DNA of 64,000 nucleotides, taken from assembly GCA_016169945.1 (NCBI GenBank), contig JADLSH010000217.1, forward strand, positions 2,852,001-2,916,000. Direction: 5' to 3'. This DNA comes from Trachythela sp. YZ-2020 (taxonomy: Eukaryota; Cnidaria; Anthozoa; Malacalcyonacea; Clavulariidae). Under the pieces are notes generated by a model, which was not told where the DNA came from, did not search any database, and saw nothing but the letters and a program-made list of their open reading frames with translations. Numbering within the stretch: position 1 is the stretch's first letter; every line of letters starts with the position of its first letter. A program made the translations under genes and the position numbers. Below are positions 42,687-52,673 of the stretch, one piece after another.

Positions 42687-44247
42687 CTGCTTTGTACGAG
42701 TGCTTGCCCATATTATGGAAATAACTTACCAAAAATACATTAGAGGATCCTTTTGGACCTCGCGAACCGGTGTTTCCTGTGTCACCTTTTGGACCTGTTG
42801 ATCCCATGTAACCTATTATTCCTTGGATTCCTTGTTGGCCTGTGTCACCTTTTGGACCTGCGTTTTCGGTGTCACCTTTTGAACCTGCGTTTCCAGTTGG
42901 TCCTATTGATCCAGTGTTTCCTTTTGGACCTCGCGAACCTGTGTTACCTTTTTTTCCTGTAAGACCGCGTAAACCTTGAGGGCCCTGATAACCATCCACA
43001 CCTTGTAAGCCAGTGTCACCTTTGTCACCTTTTGATCCTGCGTTTCCGGTGTCACCTTTTGATCCTGCGTTTCCAGTGTCACCTTTTGGACCTGTGTTAC
43101 CAATTGATCCCGCGGTACCTTGTTGGCCTGTGTCACCTTTGTCACCTTTGTTGTCACCTTTGTCACCTTTGTCACCTTTGTCACCTTTTGACCCTGTGAC
43201 ACCTGTAAGACCTCGTGGCCCTGTTGATCCCATGTAACCTATTGATCCTTGGATTCCTTGTTGTCCTATGTTTCCGGTGTCACCTTTGAGACCTTGTGGT
43301 CCTGTGTTTCCAATAAGTCCTTGTTGTCCTTGGGGGCCTGTGTTTCCTGTTAGTCCTTTGGGACCTGTGACTCCTTGCAGTCCTTGTTGGCCTGTGTCAC
43401 CTTTTGGGCCTCTTGGACCTTGTGATCCTGATCCTCCTGATCCTGATCCAGATTGTCCTTGAGGACCTTGAGGGCCTGTGTTTCCAGTTAATCCTTGTTG
43501 TCCCTGGGGACCAGTGTTTCCAGTTAGTCCTTTTGATCCGGTAACTCCTTGCATTCCTTGAGGACCGACATCACCATGGGGGCCATGAGGGCCATCGTCA
43601 CCTTTATGTCCTTTTAATCCTTGGGGACCAGTGTTTCCAATAAGTCCTTGTTGTCCTTGCGGGCCTGTGTTTCCGGTTAGTCCTTTGGGACCTGTGACTC
43701 CTTGCATTCCTTGTGTGCCTGTGTTTCCTGTGTCACCTTTTGGACCTCTCGGGCCTTGTGATCCTGATCCTGATCCTGATCCAGATTGTCCTTGTGGGCC
43801 TTGCGGGCCTTGGGGACCAGTGTTTCCATTTAGTCCTTGTTGTCCTTGGGGGCCTGTGTTTCCGGTTAGTCCTTTGATACCTTCGACACCTTGCATTCCT
43901 TGCGGACCAACATCGCCTTGGGAACCATGTGGGCCATCATCACCTTTGCGCCCCTTTGATCCTTGTAGGCCTGTGTTACCAAGAAGTCCTTGTTGACCTT
44001 GTTGGCCTGTGTTTCCAGTTAGCCCCTTTGAACCTGTGACTCCCTGCATGCCTTGGGTGCCTGTGTTTCCATCATTACCTTTTGAACCAATGTCACCTTT
44101 AAAACCTTTGAGACCTCGTGGTCCTGGATTTCCTTGCTCACCTTGTATTCCATCAGGTCCTTGTGGTCCTTGTGATCCTTGCGGACCTTGTTGGCCCCCC
44201 AATGTTGTGTATCTATTATCTTTTGTATAACCAAATGCCAACGCCAT
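42634..44247 (-). CDS. P2 collagen-like fibre stalk, long form
   Basis: A 537-residue protein with the tail tag (MALAFGYTKDNRYT) followed by about 480 residues of Gly-X-Y, roughly twice the P1 length. Two Ser-Gly stretches (QSGSGSGSGSQ and QSGSGSGGSGSQ) interrupt the triplets and may act as hinges. Long internal duplications (TGNTGPQGQQGL-type units) show growth by repeat expansion. The end has the same PSNVFLVSY segment and A8 run as P1. No signal peptide. The stalk length difference between P1 and P2 would change the reach of the fibre. Confidence 0.88.
   Translation of the reverse strand: MALAFGYTKDNRYTTLGGQQGPQGSQGPQGPDGIQGEQGNPGPRGLKGFKGDIGSKGNDGNTGTQGMQGVTGSKGLTGNTGQQGQQGLLGNTGLQGSKGRKGDDGPHGSQGDVGPQGMQGVEGIKGLTGNTGPQGQQGLNGNTGPQGPQGPQGQSGSGSGSGSQGPRGPKGDTGNTGTQGMQGVTGPKGLTGNTGPQGQQGLIGNTGPQGLKGHKGDDGPHGPHGDVGPQGMQGVTGSKGLTGNTGPQGQQGLTGNTGPQGPQGQSGSGSGGSGSQGPRGPKGDTGQQGLQGVTGPKGLTGNTGPQGQQGLIGNTGPQGLKGDTGNIGQQGIQGSIGYMGSTGPRGLTGVTGSKGDKGDKGDKGDNKGDKGDTGQQGTAGSIGNTGPKGDTGNAGSKGDTGNAGSKGDKGDTGLQGVDGYQGPQGLRGLTGKKGNTGSRGPKGNTGSIGPTGNAGSKGDTENAGPKGDTGQQGIQGIIGYMGSTGPKGDTGNTGSRGPKGSSNVFLVSYFHNMGKHSYKAAKKIYFVLEITTKLLRP
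42678..42685 (-). promoter_or_regulatory. Candidate -1 frameshift (slippery A8) site, P2
   Basis: The coding strand reads GCA AAA AAA ATC in the zero frame. It is identical in position and run length to 14701-14708 in P1, and the -1 frame opens into the conserved head. The zero frame stops about 14 codons later. Confidence 0.5.
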
Positions 44248-44261
44248 TATTTATTTTTTAA

Positions 44262-44741
44262 TTAATACTCCATAACAAGATCTATACATGACTCGTTACC
44301 GTAGGAAATATCGTTAATCTGTTTAATTTTGATGTAAAAAAAAGATATTTTGGAGGAGTAAAGATCATGTATTATAAATTCCTCATTTAAGAGAAACATG
44401 TTTGTAGATCCAACTCTTTTGGTAGTCATGTCAATATCTTTTAATATTACATCTATGTAGACACCATTAGTGTCTATTACACACATTATATATCTTACAT
44501 TTAAATTGGTAATTGTGTTGTCATTGTCGAATGTGTGTGACAAAAGAGTTAGTTTAGAATTTTCAGTAATTCTATGTCCATAAATTGGAGTTGTTGGATA
44601 TCCAGACCTAATGTTCCATGGACTTCTGTCTGATTTTGATAAGTTTTCATATATGAAATTGTAATGTAATATAAGTGGAGATCTTGGTATGTTGTGTATG
44701 TAGTTTGGTTCGTCGTTCGAATATCCAAATTTAAGTGCCAT
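44262..44741 (-). CDS. Tail-tagged virion protein, P2 paralogue 1
   Basis: A 159-residue protein with MALKFGYSNDEPNYIH, then NIPRSPLILHYNF, GHRITENSKLTLLSHTFD, FLLNEEFII and IKIKQINDISYGNES, ending LVMEY. It matches P1 16076-16564 best. No membrane segment. Together with its neighbour it forms a tandem pair upstream of the collagen gene, as in P1. An appendage or vertex role is inferred from the shared tag. Confidence 0.67.
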   Translation of the reverse strand: MALKFGYSNDEPNYIHNIPRSPLILHYNFIYENLSKSDRSPWNIRSGYPTTPIYGHRITENSKLTLLSHTFDNDNTITNLNVRYIMCVIDTNGVYIDVILKDIDMTTKRVGSTNMFLLNEEFIIHDLYSSKISFFYIKIKQINDISYGNESCIDLVMEY

Positions 44742-44761
44742 TATTTATTTTTTATTTTTAA

Positions 44762-45247
44762 CTAATACTCCACAACAAGATCTAGGTTTGATTCGTTACC
44801 TAAGGAAACATCGTTAAGCTGTTTAAATTTTATGTAAAACACAGCTATTTTGGAGGTATTTGGGAAAAGATCTTGTATTATAAATTTCTCATTTAAAAGA
44901 AATATGTTTGAAGGTCCAACTTTTTTGGTAAGCATATCTATATCTTTTAAAACAACATCAGTTCCAACGCCACTCGTGTCTATTACGCGCATTGTATATC
45001 TTAATTTAAGATAGACGATTGTGTTGTCGGAATCAAATATATGTGTCAAAAGGGCTAGTTTAGAATTTTCAGTAATTCCAGGTCCAAAAACATAAGATGG
45101 TGGATATCCCTGCTTAAGGTCGCATGGTCTTGTGTATGATTTTGATATGCTTTCATATGTGAAGTTGTAATGTAATATAAGTGGTGTTTTTGGTATGTTG
45201 TGTATGTAGTTTGGTTCGTCGTTCGAATATCCAAATTTAAGTGCCAT
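44762..45247 (-). CDS. Tail-tagged virion protein, P2 paralogue 2
   Basis: A 161-residue protein, about as close to P2 paralogue 1 as to P1 16076-16564. Same 16-residue tag, NIPKTPLILHYNFTYES, GPGITENSKLALLTHIFDSD, FLLNEKFII, YIKFKQLNDVSLGNES and a final LVVEY. The loop between residues 35 and 55 is the most variable region, as would be expected if it faces outward. Confidence 0.67.
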   Translation of the reverse strand: MALKFGYSNDEPNYIHNIPKTPLILHYNFTYESISKSYTRPCDLKQGYPPSYVFGPGITENSKLALLTHIFDSDNTIVYLKLRYTMRVIDTSGVGTDVVLKDIDMLTKKVGPSNIFLLNEKFIIQDLFPNTSKIAVFYIKFKQLNDVSLGNESNLDLVVEY

Positions 45248-45285
45248 TTATTTTATTTTATGTAAAATTTTAAAAGATAACTAAA

Positions 45286-45558
45286 ATGGGTTGTAAACCA
45301 AGTAAACTCCAAATTCAACACAATGGTGATCTGTTTAACGAAGACACAGAGGTTAAGAAGAAAATCCTCACCGGACTACAGGTCTCAAGGGGGAGGGATG
45401 GGATTGAGGGAAGCATACAGTTCGCATTTGCTACGACAAGACTAAAAAAGTACGAACGAGTTGCAAGAATTCCCCCAGAGCAAACCCCAAATTTTTCTGA
45501 AGTGGTTCCTCATGTTTCACCCCCACAACCACCACAGTCCTCTAGTAGGGAAATCTAA
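45286..45558 (+). CDS. N-myristoylated small protein (P2)
   Basis: A 90-residue protein whose first 16 residues (MGCKPSKLQIQHNGDL) equal those of P1 7643-7864. Gly2/Cys3/Ser6 predict myristoylation plus palmitoylation. The middle (KKILTGLQVSRGRDG-EG-IQFAFA) is conserved and the Pro/Ser-rich C-terminus is not. The gene stands alone near the right terminal repeat, divergent from the tail-tagged gene, while in P1 it is within the membrane-protein cluster. Confidence 0.72.
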   Translation: MGCKPSKLQIQHNGDLFNEDTEVKKKILTGLQVSRGRDGIEGSIQFAFATTRLKKYERVARIPPEQTPNFSEVVPHVSPPQPPQSSSREI

Positions 45559-45650
45559 GGTTGTAAAACTAACATTGGTTTCCAAATTTTTTTGGCAGAT
45601 TTTTTAAAAATGGGTTTTCGCAAATTTTCACAAATTTTTTTGACAAATTT

Positions 45651-48600
45651 GTGACCTTCCATGGGAAAACATACCTTAACGATATTTCGTTGAAACGGCC
45701 AAAAAAACGGGGAACGAACGGATAGAGAACGTTTTGTTATAACGTTTCAACGAATCTCAAAAACGTTTTGACGATTTGAGCAAAAAATCTGAACGAATAA
45801 AGTCGAGGATTTGAACGGATAAAAAAACGTTCTATCAGAAGTCGTTTGAACGAATTAAATTATTGAACGTTCCAAACGAAATTCGCCATAACGCATAGAT
45901 TAAGGATAGCTGTCAACAGAATAGAATAATGTGGCAAACAAGTAACCTCTATCGGCGCACAAAAGTACTCAAATGATATAAATATTATACAAATTTAACT
46001 AAACATTCTGATAAATTACGCTATGAATATTGTTCAATTCGAAAATTCGAAGATATAGTACAGCAGTTATATTAGTTACATGAAGTTGTACAGTATGAAT
46101 TATTGTGCAGTATTCTTTAAATTTGACATATATTGAGATATTCAATAACTATTCTGGAAGATATTTCAAACCTCTGATGCGGAAACCACGCTGCCAAAAC
46201 AAGGCAAGGCAAAGGCTATGATTTAGACAGTTGAAGTTTGGATATGCTATATTCTATAGTATGCATGTCTGGCTATTCTCCTTGAGCAGCTTAAATCTCG
46301 CGCCAATTGATTTAATTTCCTGCCTGAAATAATTATTATGAAGAAAAAATTGTCAACAGATCAAAGCAAAATCTATTGCGCGTTAAAGAATATAGACTAG
46401 GGTACCAGCAAGGTAGGGAATGCTGCGGGACTGTTATTATTCTTTAGCTTCTTGAAACAAACATGCAAACAAATATGCAACACAAATTATATTCAGTAGA
46501 CGGTAATTATTGCCATTGACCCAGTGGCTTGCGCGCTGTCAGTAGATGCATACCCTAGCACAGTTTGCAGGATGAGACAAGCTAAATATATCACGAAACA
46601 TGAAAGACATCAAATTTTGTAACATCTATTTCAAAATATCAATATTTTCCATGTATTGTTCTACCACATGGAATTCCCACATGAAACCCATGTTTACTGC
46701 GATGAGTAATTGGACACTGCCACGCAAGGAAATTTGCATATTTTTGTAGTGTATAAAAGCTTTAAACTATATATACATGTGCGCAAAATAATTTGCGAGT
46801 CACCTATATGTAAAGCACAACTCATTTCAACTCATTGCCATTCGAATATTTGTCTTAGTGCGCGCACAACTGAGACCCTTCATGTCTGTTCTGACAATAA
46901 TATGTGAAGGCCCGCGGCTAGACAAAAATGTTAAGTCCATTGTAAAATAGGAATAAAAACATATTTATATGCCTACAGTAGCCTATTTAATAGGTCAAAC
47001 AGAATGATTCAGTCAGGCAATTTAGACGATCAATTGCATATCTGTGACTTTGTGTCAAGTTCACACGGAGTCACAATCGTCAAGCGGCATACACGAAACA
47101 TCACTTGATACAAAATATGGAAATCAGCAAGAGAAAGCAAACGCGAATGGATAGAAAAACCTTTTAAAGACATCTCTATGTAAGACTTCCATACTTTACA
47201 GCACTAACAGCTCAAGCAAAGTCGATAGCATGCACTAATGCAGAATATATAGTTTATATATAGACAGACACTGAATCTAGCTGCGATCGATTGTGTGCTT
47301 TCAGCGTTTCATAGATATATAAATTAAGATTGCCAACTTTCCAAAAAGGAGTAAACAAATGTAAATGTAACATATAAACAAAAGACAAAATAACCTACCT
47401 TGAATGGTCAAAATAGACTTGAAAAAGCTTTAGAAATTCGATAACAATTCGAAGACTCCGTCCGTCAAATTTGTGTTCTGCGCATAGCAAGCGCGCACGA
47501 CCACAATTCCATGCGCTAAATAAAATTTACTTCAAAACCCCCTCTCTGCACATATTAGGCTGCTGCTACGCTCGCTCGCTTCAGGCTCGCTCGCTCCGCA
47601 GCAATTATATGAATGCTTATTATGTGCCCAATCCTTTTATATAGTTATAAACCAAACTTGTATTCTGTAGATTATTCTCTTTATTATTTATTTAGTTATT
47701 TACATCAATTCCAAGGTCGCCATTTTTGTTGCCATATTTTTTCCTACACTGCAGTTATATGCTCTCATTTTGCGAGCACACGACCACATATACAAGTGTT
47801 TTTTTGTTATCCGTTTTTAAATTTCACCTAATCACAGGTTCCTCACCTAATCACAGGTTCCTCACCTCGCTGTAGGAATAATTAGGTGAAGTAATTTTAC
47901 AGTTTTAGTGAGGGAGCGTAATTAAGGTGTCCAAAACCACACAAAGGCCGAGGTTAATCTACAAAAAATCCGGCACATCCTATAAAGCTGCATATACGGT
48001 AGTTCCAGAAAACTGCATTTAAATGACACTATTTTAACGACATCACCTTACGCCGGTCCCCAACCGCAAATTATTAACTCTAGATCAATACATGTTATTA
48101 ATTAACTAAGTTCTTGGTGGTCACTAATGTATCTCTAAGAATTTCATCAGGAAATATTTTATTTCCCTTCATACTAGAGCATCTACACAGAAATTAATGA
48201 TAGAAAATAGCATACAATGTCAACTGTCTAAATGTTTCTAAGCTACCTGCGCTAGCTATAGTCCCCTGAAAAGGAAACCAATTATGCCATGTCTAAGACC
48301 TGGCATAAATGGTAAATTTTTGTTAGTTAACGTCCGGCGTTCCGCAACTTAAATTCGAATGTCCGGCGTTCCGCTATTCCGAATGTCCGGATTTCCACCC
48401 TGAAAAGCAACCTAATACTCGACCCTGGCAGGAATAGTGCACAGTTTTTTTTACTAAGGCATATAGCAATAGCAAACTGCCCATATAGAAATAGCGGTTC
48501 GAAAATACACTCCAGCCGCCCATATAGAAACGACAGTCCCAAACCCATGCACAGGGGAGTTTATACTCACCAATTATATAACAAAAGAGTGATCCTCATT

Positions 48601-50906
48601 CACTTCGAGACATCAACTTGTGACACAATTTGTGCCTCCTGCCTACCTACGATAATTCAAGCAAGACTTCCCCAGACATCCACATTGTCAAGTAAGCATA
48701 ACATAACAACATAACACAATGACATGTTTCTGGCAAAATCTTTTATGCTTGTCCTGCCTATTATTATCCTTGCAATTTTGAGGTTGCATCTACCCACAAA
48801 TTCATTCAAAATGTTTTTATAAACTTGGTAAGCAATTCTTGTTTGAGTGTGGGTAAATGCACCCTATTTAAATTTTCCCAGTTATGTGACCACCAAGCTA
48901 AACTACGCAAACCTCATGCCAAGCCACTTTGAAGGTCTGGCAACCTTTCAACTGATGTTTATTCACGTCCATCTGAACGATACATCAATTTCCTCTTGTC
49001 ATAATAAGCAATCTAAAGCGAGTTATATTACCAGTACTGCATTAGATAAACCTTTCTATAATAGATAACTACAGTAATTTATAGTTCATGTCATGTAACG
49101 CCAATTTGGTTTTCAGTCAGCATATATTTAAACTAAAGCAGGTTTTAAATCGTGCAACCCAAAGATACTAATACAATCGGTGGATTTATAGGGGGCTAGA
49201 TTAAGTTAACTAAACGCAGAAATGTTAATTTTATGGTCATGAGGTTCATAGGAGAACATTTATATATTTTCGAGTCGTTATTCATTAAACTTGCCTGATG
49301 AGTGATGAGCAAAGTACATGTAAAATCGACCTTCAGACCTTGGACACTTATTTACTGCTGTACATATCGTTAGCTGGCTATAAAGTATGCTAAATTGGTA
49401 AAACATATTCAACTGAACTTACCATATATATGCAATTTTACAATGACTCGCTAGATTTTTTCTCTCCTACTTCGATTCACCACGTATGTCATACCGACAA
49501 TATATAACATGTATATGAACGTCCGCCCTTGAATTGGTGCATACTAAATATTCGGCGGTATTAAACCAGATTACCGCCGTGTTCTCACTCATATTTACCA
49601 TATATCTAATAATGTACAGACTACAGTAGGCCATATAGTAGATTAATTTGCCTCGAATTAAGCCGAAGGCACGCATTGATTTACTTCACAGTGCTGACAA
49701 CAACAGCATGCATGTATATGACGTCAAAACCAACGGGGGTCAGTCCTGGGTGTCAATCCTATATTAATGGAGAGACATATACAAACCCCATTATGCTATT
49801 AAGAATAGTAAAATAACGTTGCTGTGTAAGGGCACTTGCGTGAGTGCCAATATCGTGTCGGCTATCTTGTTAGGCATGCTAATTAATTTAGTTCTCGTCA
49901 TATTTCGCGAATATAATATCAAAAAATATTTGTACATTGCAGACTTTCATAATACACAGACCTGTTTGTAAGCTCAATTAAGCAGCATAATATTGGCCCG
50001 TTATACTGCGCAAGCTACAATGCATGCATGTGCAGACCAAGTGTTGTAATCTACCGGCATTCCTGTCTGCACAGGTATACAGTAGATCTTGTTGTTCCGG
50101 CTCCGGACTTAGACTAAATACAGTATGTAGAATTTAAACGCATGCATATGCCATGCAAAATTCCTCAATTTAGTTAGGTGTTGTCTGTTGATATACCGAT
50201 TTCCGACAATGTAAGTTCATTAGCACCTTGCCAAAGCATCTGGCAATACAGTTGTTATAATACGACATGTGGCTTGCGATTTTGTGTGTCCTGTCGAACT
50301 TTATGAAACTCTACAGAATTGTTTATGCACCGCTTTCCATCATTGCACCCTCCGAACCGGCTGTTCAAAAACGATTAGTAGATTTTTAAAAGAAACTTTT
50401 TTACATTATGCTTGAAATAATTGCATTTCGGCAAAAATAATAATAGCATTTCATGTAGTTCACGCTAAGACAGAATCGACAAGCGCACGGAAGAAGATTC
50501 GAGTAGCCTATAAACACCCAATTTCCTTTTACACAAATTGTATTAAGGAGCAGGCGTGAATCGCTTTCTAGGAGTATTTCTCTGCAACACTTTCTATGCT
50601 TATCCTATAAGATTCTAACATTGCAAAAGGTTGGTGAACTTAGTGTTTGTTTGAACGAAATCCAATATCGCTCGAACGAAATCTAATCGTTCGAACGAAC
50701 GCTAAATCCAAATGTTTGAACGCTTTTGAAACATTTTTCATACGTTTTTTTCCATGCGTTTCAACGGGCCGTTAGGAATTATGAACGTTCTCCAAAATCG
50801 TTTTAACGAAACGCTGAAGCGTCTGAACGCCTAACGAACGGATAACGAACGAATTTTTAGCACGTTTTTCAAAAGCGTTAAGGTATGTTTTCCCATGGAA
50901 GGTCAC
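45651..50906. mobile_element. 5.26-kb non-coding inverted-repeat element inside the P2 right repeat
   Basis: A perfect 31-bp inverted repeat starts GTGACCTTCCATGGG at 45651 and ends with its complement at 50906. Next to it, both inner flanks (about 45682-45900 and 50640-50875) are filled with imperfect GAACG/CGTTC motifs. ATTT borders both sides (45647-45650 and 50907-50910), a possible 4-bp duplication. The P2 terminal repeat is interrupted exactly here. No open frame longer than about 75 codons looks coding. Around 47561-47605 and 47825-47875 there are small direct repeats, and around 48331-48395 two copies of GTCCGGCGTTCCGC. The DNA transposon superfamily is not identified. Confidence 0.85.
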
Positions 50907-51200
50907 ATTTTGAAAGATGGTTTTTGGCAAATTTTGGGAAAGATTTTTTAACAAATTTTTTTGGCTAGGCAATTTTTTAAAAAATGGTTTGGCTACAAAT
51001 TTTGAAAGATGGGTTTTCACAAATTTTTTTTTGGAAGATTTTTTGAAAGATGGTTTTTAGCGGGTTTTTAAAAAAATGGTTTGGGAGATTTTTTTTTGGA
51101 AGATTTTTTGAAAGATGGTTTTTGGCGGGTTTTTTAAAAAATGGTTTGGGAGATTTTGGATGATTTTGGAAAAGTGCCGTAAGAACCATTCCTTACTACT
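50907..51200. repeat. P2 right terminal inverted repeat (outer part)
   Basis: Complement of the left repeat from 22701, ending CCTTACTACT. The inner part of the repeat continues on the other side of the insertion, at about 45580-45650. Confidence 0.93.
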
Positions 51201-51206
51201 GACGTC
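51201..51206. repeat. Target duplication GACGTC (right of P2)
   Basis: Right copy of the P2 target site, followed by ATATGGCG. Another TGACGTCATATGGC lies 30 bp further at about 51229, so the local DNA contains a tandem pair of the same target motif. Confidence 0.92.
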
Positions 51207-52232
51207 ATATGGCGAGATCCTCAAAATGCTGACGTCATATGGCAGGAAAAATTCTGCTATATGGGGGGTCACATCTACTTCCCTGTATATGAATTTGAAT
51301 GTAGCTACATTCTATAAATTAATTAAACGAATTAAATGCGACATTGCTGTCATGATAAAAATATAATATACATGAAATGCGCACACCTAAATGGGGTCTA
51401 TAGCCACAAGTGGAATTTATAGAAATCGAGTTTGTATACTGTAAGAATGGAGTATATAGAAATGAAGTCGTCACAGAAGTGAAGCCTATATAGGCACCAA
51501 TTACAATGGTAATAGCTCTCATGTTGGAATATGGCCAATTTATAGGAGTATGGCCAATTTATATTGTATAGTTGAATAAATTCCGAGTCGCACGATACAG
51601 GATCTAATATATATATATATATAAGCCCTTACGTTTTGTAACACATATATTCACTGTTATTAAAATTATGCAATTGCATGAATACTTACGATTAAGTTGG
51701 TTACATAATAGTAAAAATCATCGTTTTTATAAGCACTAATATCACTGTTTGAGCAGGCATATATTGAATATTTGCATATCAATTCCTTGGCAGGTACCGT
51801 CTGAGATCATGGAAATTTTGAAGCAAAAATATAAACACATTTGCTTTATGCCATTCTCTCAGCAGAAATAATGGCTTGGTCCATCAAACAAACCCGCTTA
51901 ATGACAATCTGATCTCATAGAAAATATATTTTACCGCTTTGTGTACTAAAACAAATATATATAGGCAGCTTAATATCTCACTAATTTAAAGTTATCAAAA
52001 GCTAAAATTATTTTGAGAAAGACAAACCAGATGATAATAACTTGTCCAACTATATAACGTAGCTATGTTATTACGTACCCTTTTAGCTTTGATTTACTGT
52101 AAAATTCAATCTTAGACGTCTCACAAAACGTTTCGAAATTGTTATAAAACTGAACTGTTTTTAATTTGAACAGTATTTTTATACTATGAAGTTTTTGAGA
52201 GTAAATATGTTGTTTCTTAACTAAAACACTTT
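51207..52232. other. Flanking AT-rich DNA, no gene seen
   Basis: Only short and unconvincing frames. A (TA)n run is at about 51608-51622. This is the first host-like sequence to the right of the Polinton array. Confidence 0.6.
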
Positions 52233-52673
52233 TTAAAGGTAGGTTACAGTCGATTCTGCGCATGCGCGGGCTGTGTTTACATTTTTGTTTTGAACCACAT
52301 TGACTATATAACATGAAGTATATAACAGGTGTTCGGAACACGATTCAGTACATTCGGCATAATTTGCGACGTAAGGAGTGCAATGTTTCACAATTTGTAC
52401 TTCAATGAATTTTTTCTACACTTTTAAATCTTTATACGACTTTTAATTAAAAAATCGTGAATAAAGAGGCCGCTTTGTGTGGTACGCTAGATCAAAAGGC
52501 AACAGCCAGAGCGGCGAAATCCCGAAAGTGCGAGTTCGATCATTGAATGATAAATATTTGTGTTTACTTTTGGAATTTTATGACTTGGAAGTGTTATAAA
52601 TGTGTATAATCATTAAAATATTTCATGTGGTATCTCTGGTTCGAAACATGTTGCCAGAGTTGTTGTTGCAGTC

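Larger units (their letters stand above)
22701..51200. mobile_element. Polinton/Maverick P2, complete with two nested insertions
   Basis: The 28.5-kb element begins AGTAGTAAGGAATGG and ends with its complement; both ends are bordered by GACGTC, a perfect 6-bp duplication as expected for a Polinton. It has the same core gene order as P1. Subtracting the 5.5-kb satellite and the 5.26-kb non-coding insertion leaves about 17.7 kb, a normal Polinton size. Polymerase, MCP, integrase and two small genes are broken, while ATPase and mCP are open. Confidence 0.95.

Noticed and set aside
42753..44230. Several long frames opposite the collagen gene with Pro-rich or Leu-rich translations
   Set aside because: Gly-X-Y codons on one strand force open Pro/Ser-rich frames on the other. 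They have no independent conservation or start context.
45286..45558. A toxin or host G-protein fragment suggested by the lipid-modified start MGCKPSK
   Set aside because: Only the N-terminal modification signal is similar. The body has no GTPase or toxin motif, and a homologue sits in P1.
46000..50600. Small frames inside the 5.26-kb element (for example 47613-47831 and 48327-48548)
   Set aside because: All are below about 75 codons, with no recognisable motif, no neighbours and AT-driven composition.
52463..52545. tRNA-like or SINE-like stretch (GAGTTCGATCA resembling a B box)
   Set aside because: No matching A box at a proper distance and no cloverleaf could be drawn. I do not call a tRNA anywhere in the window.
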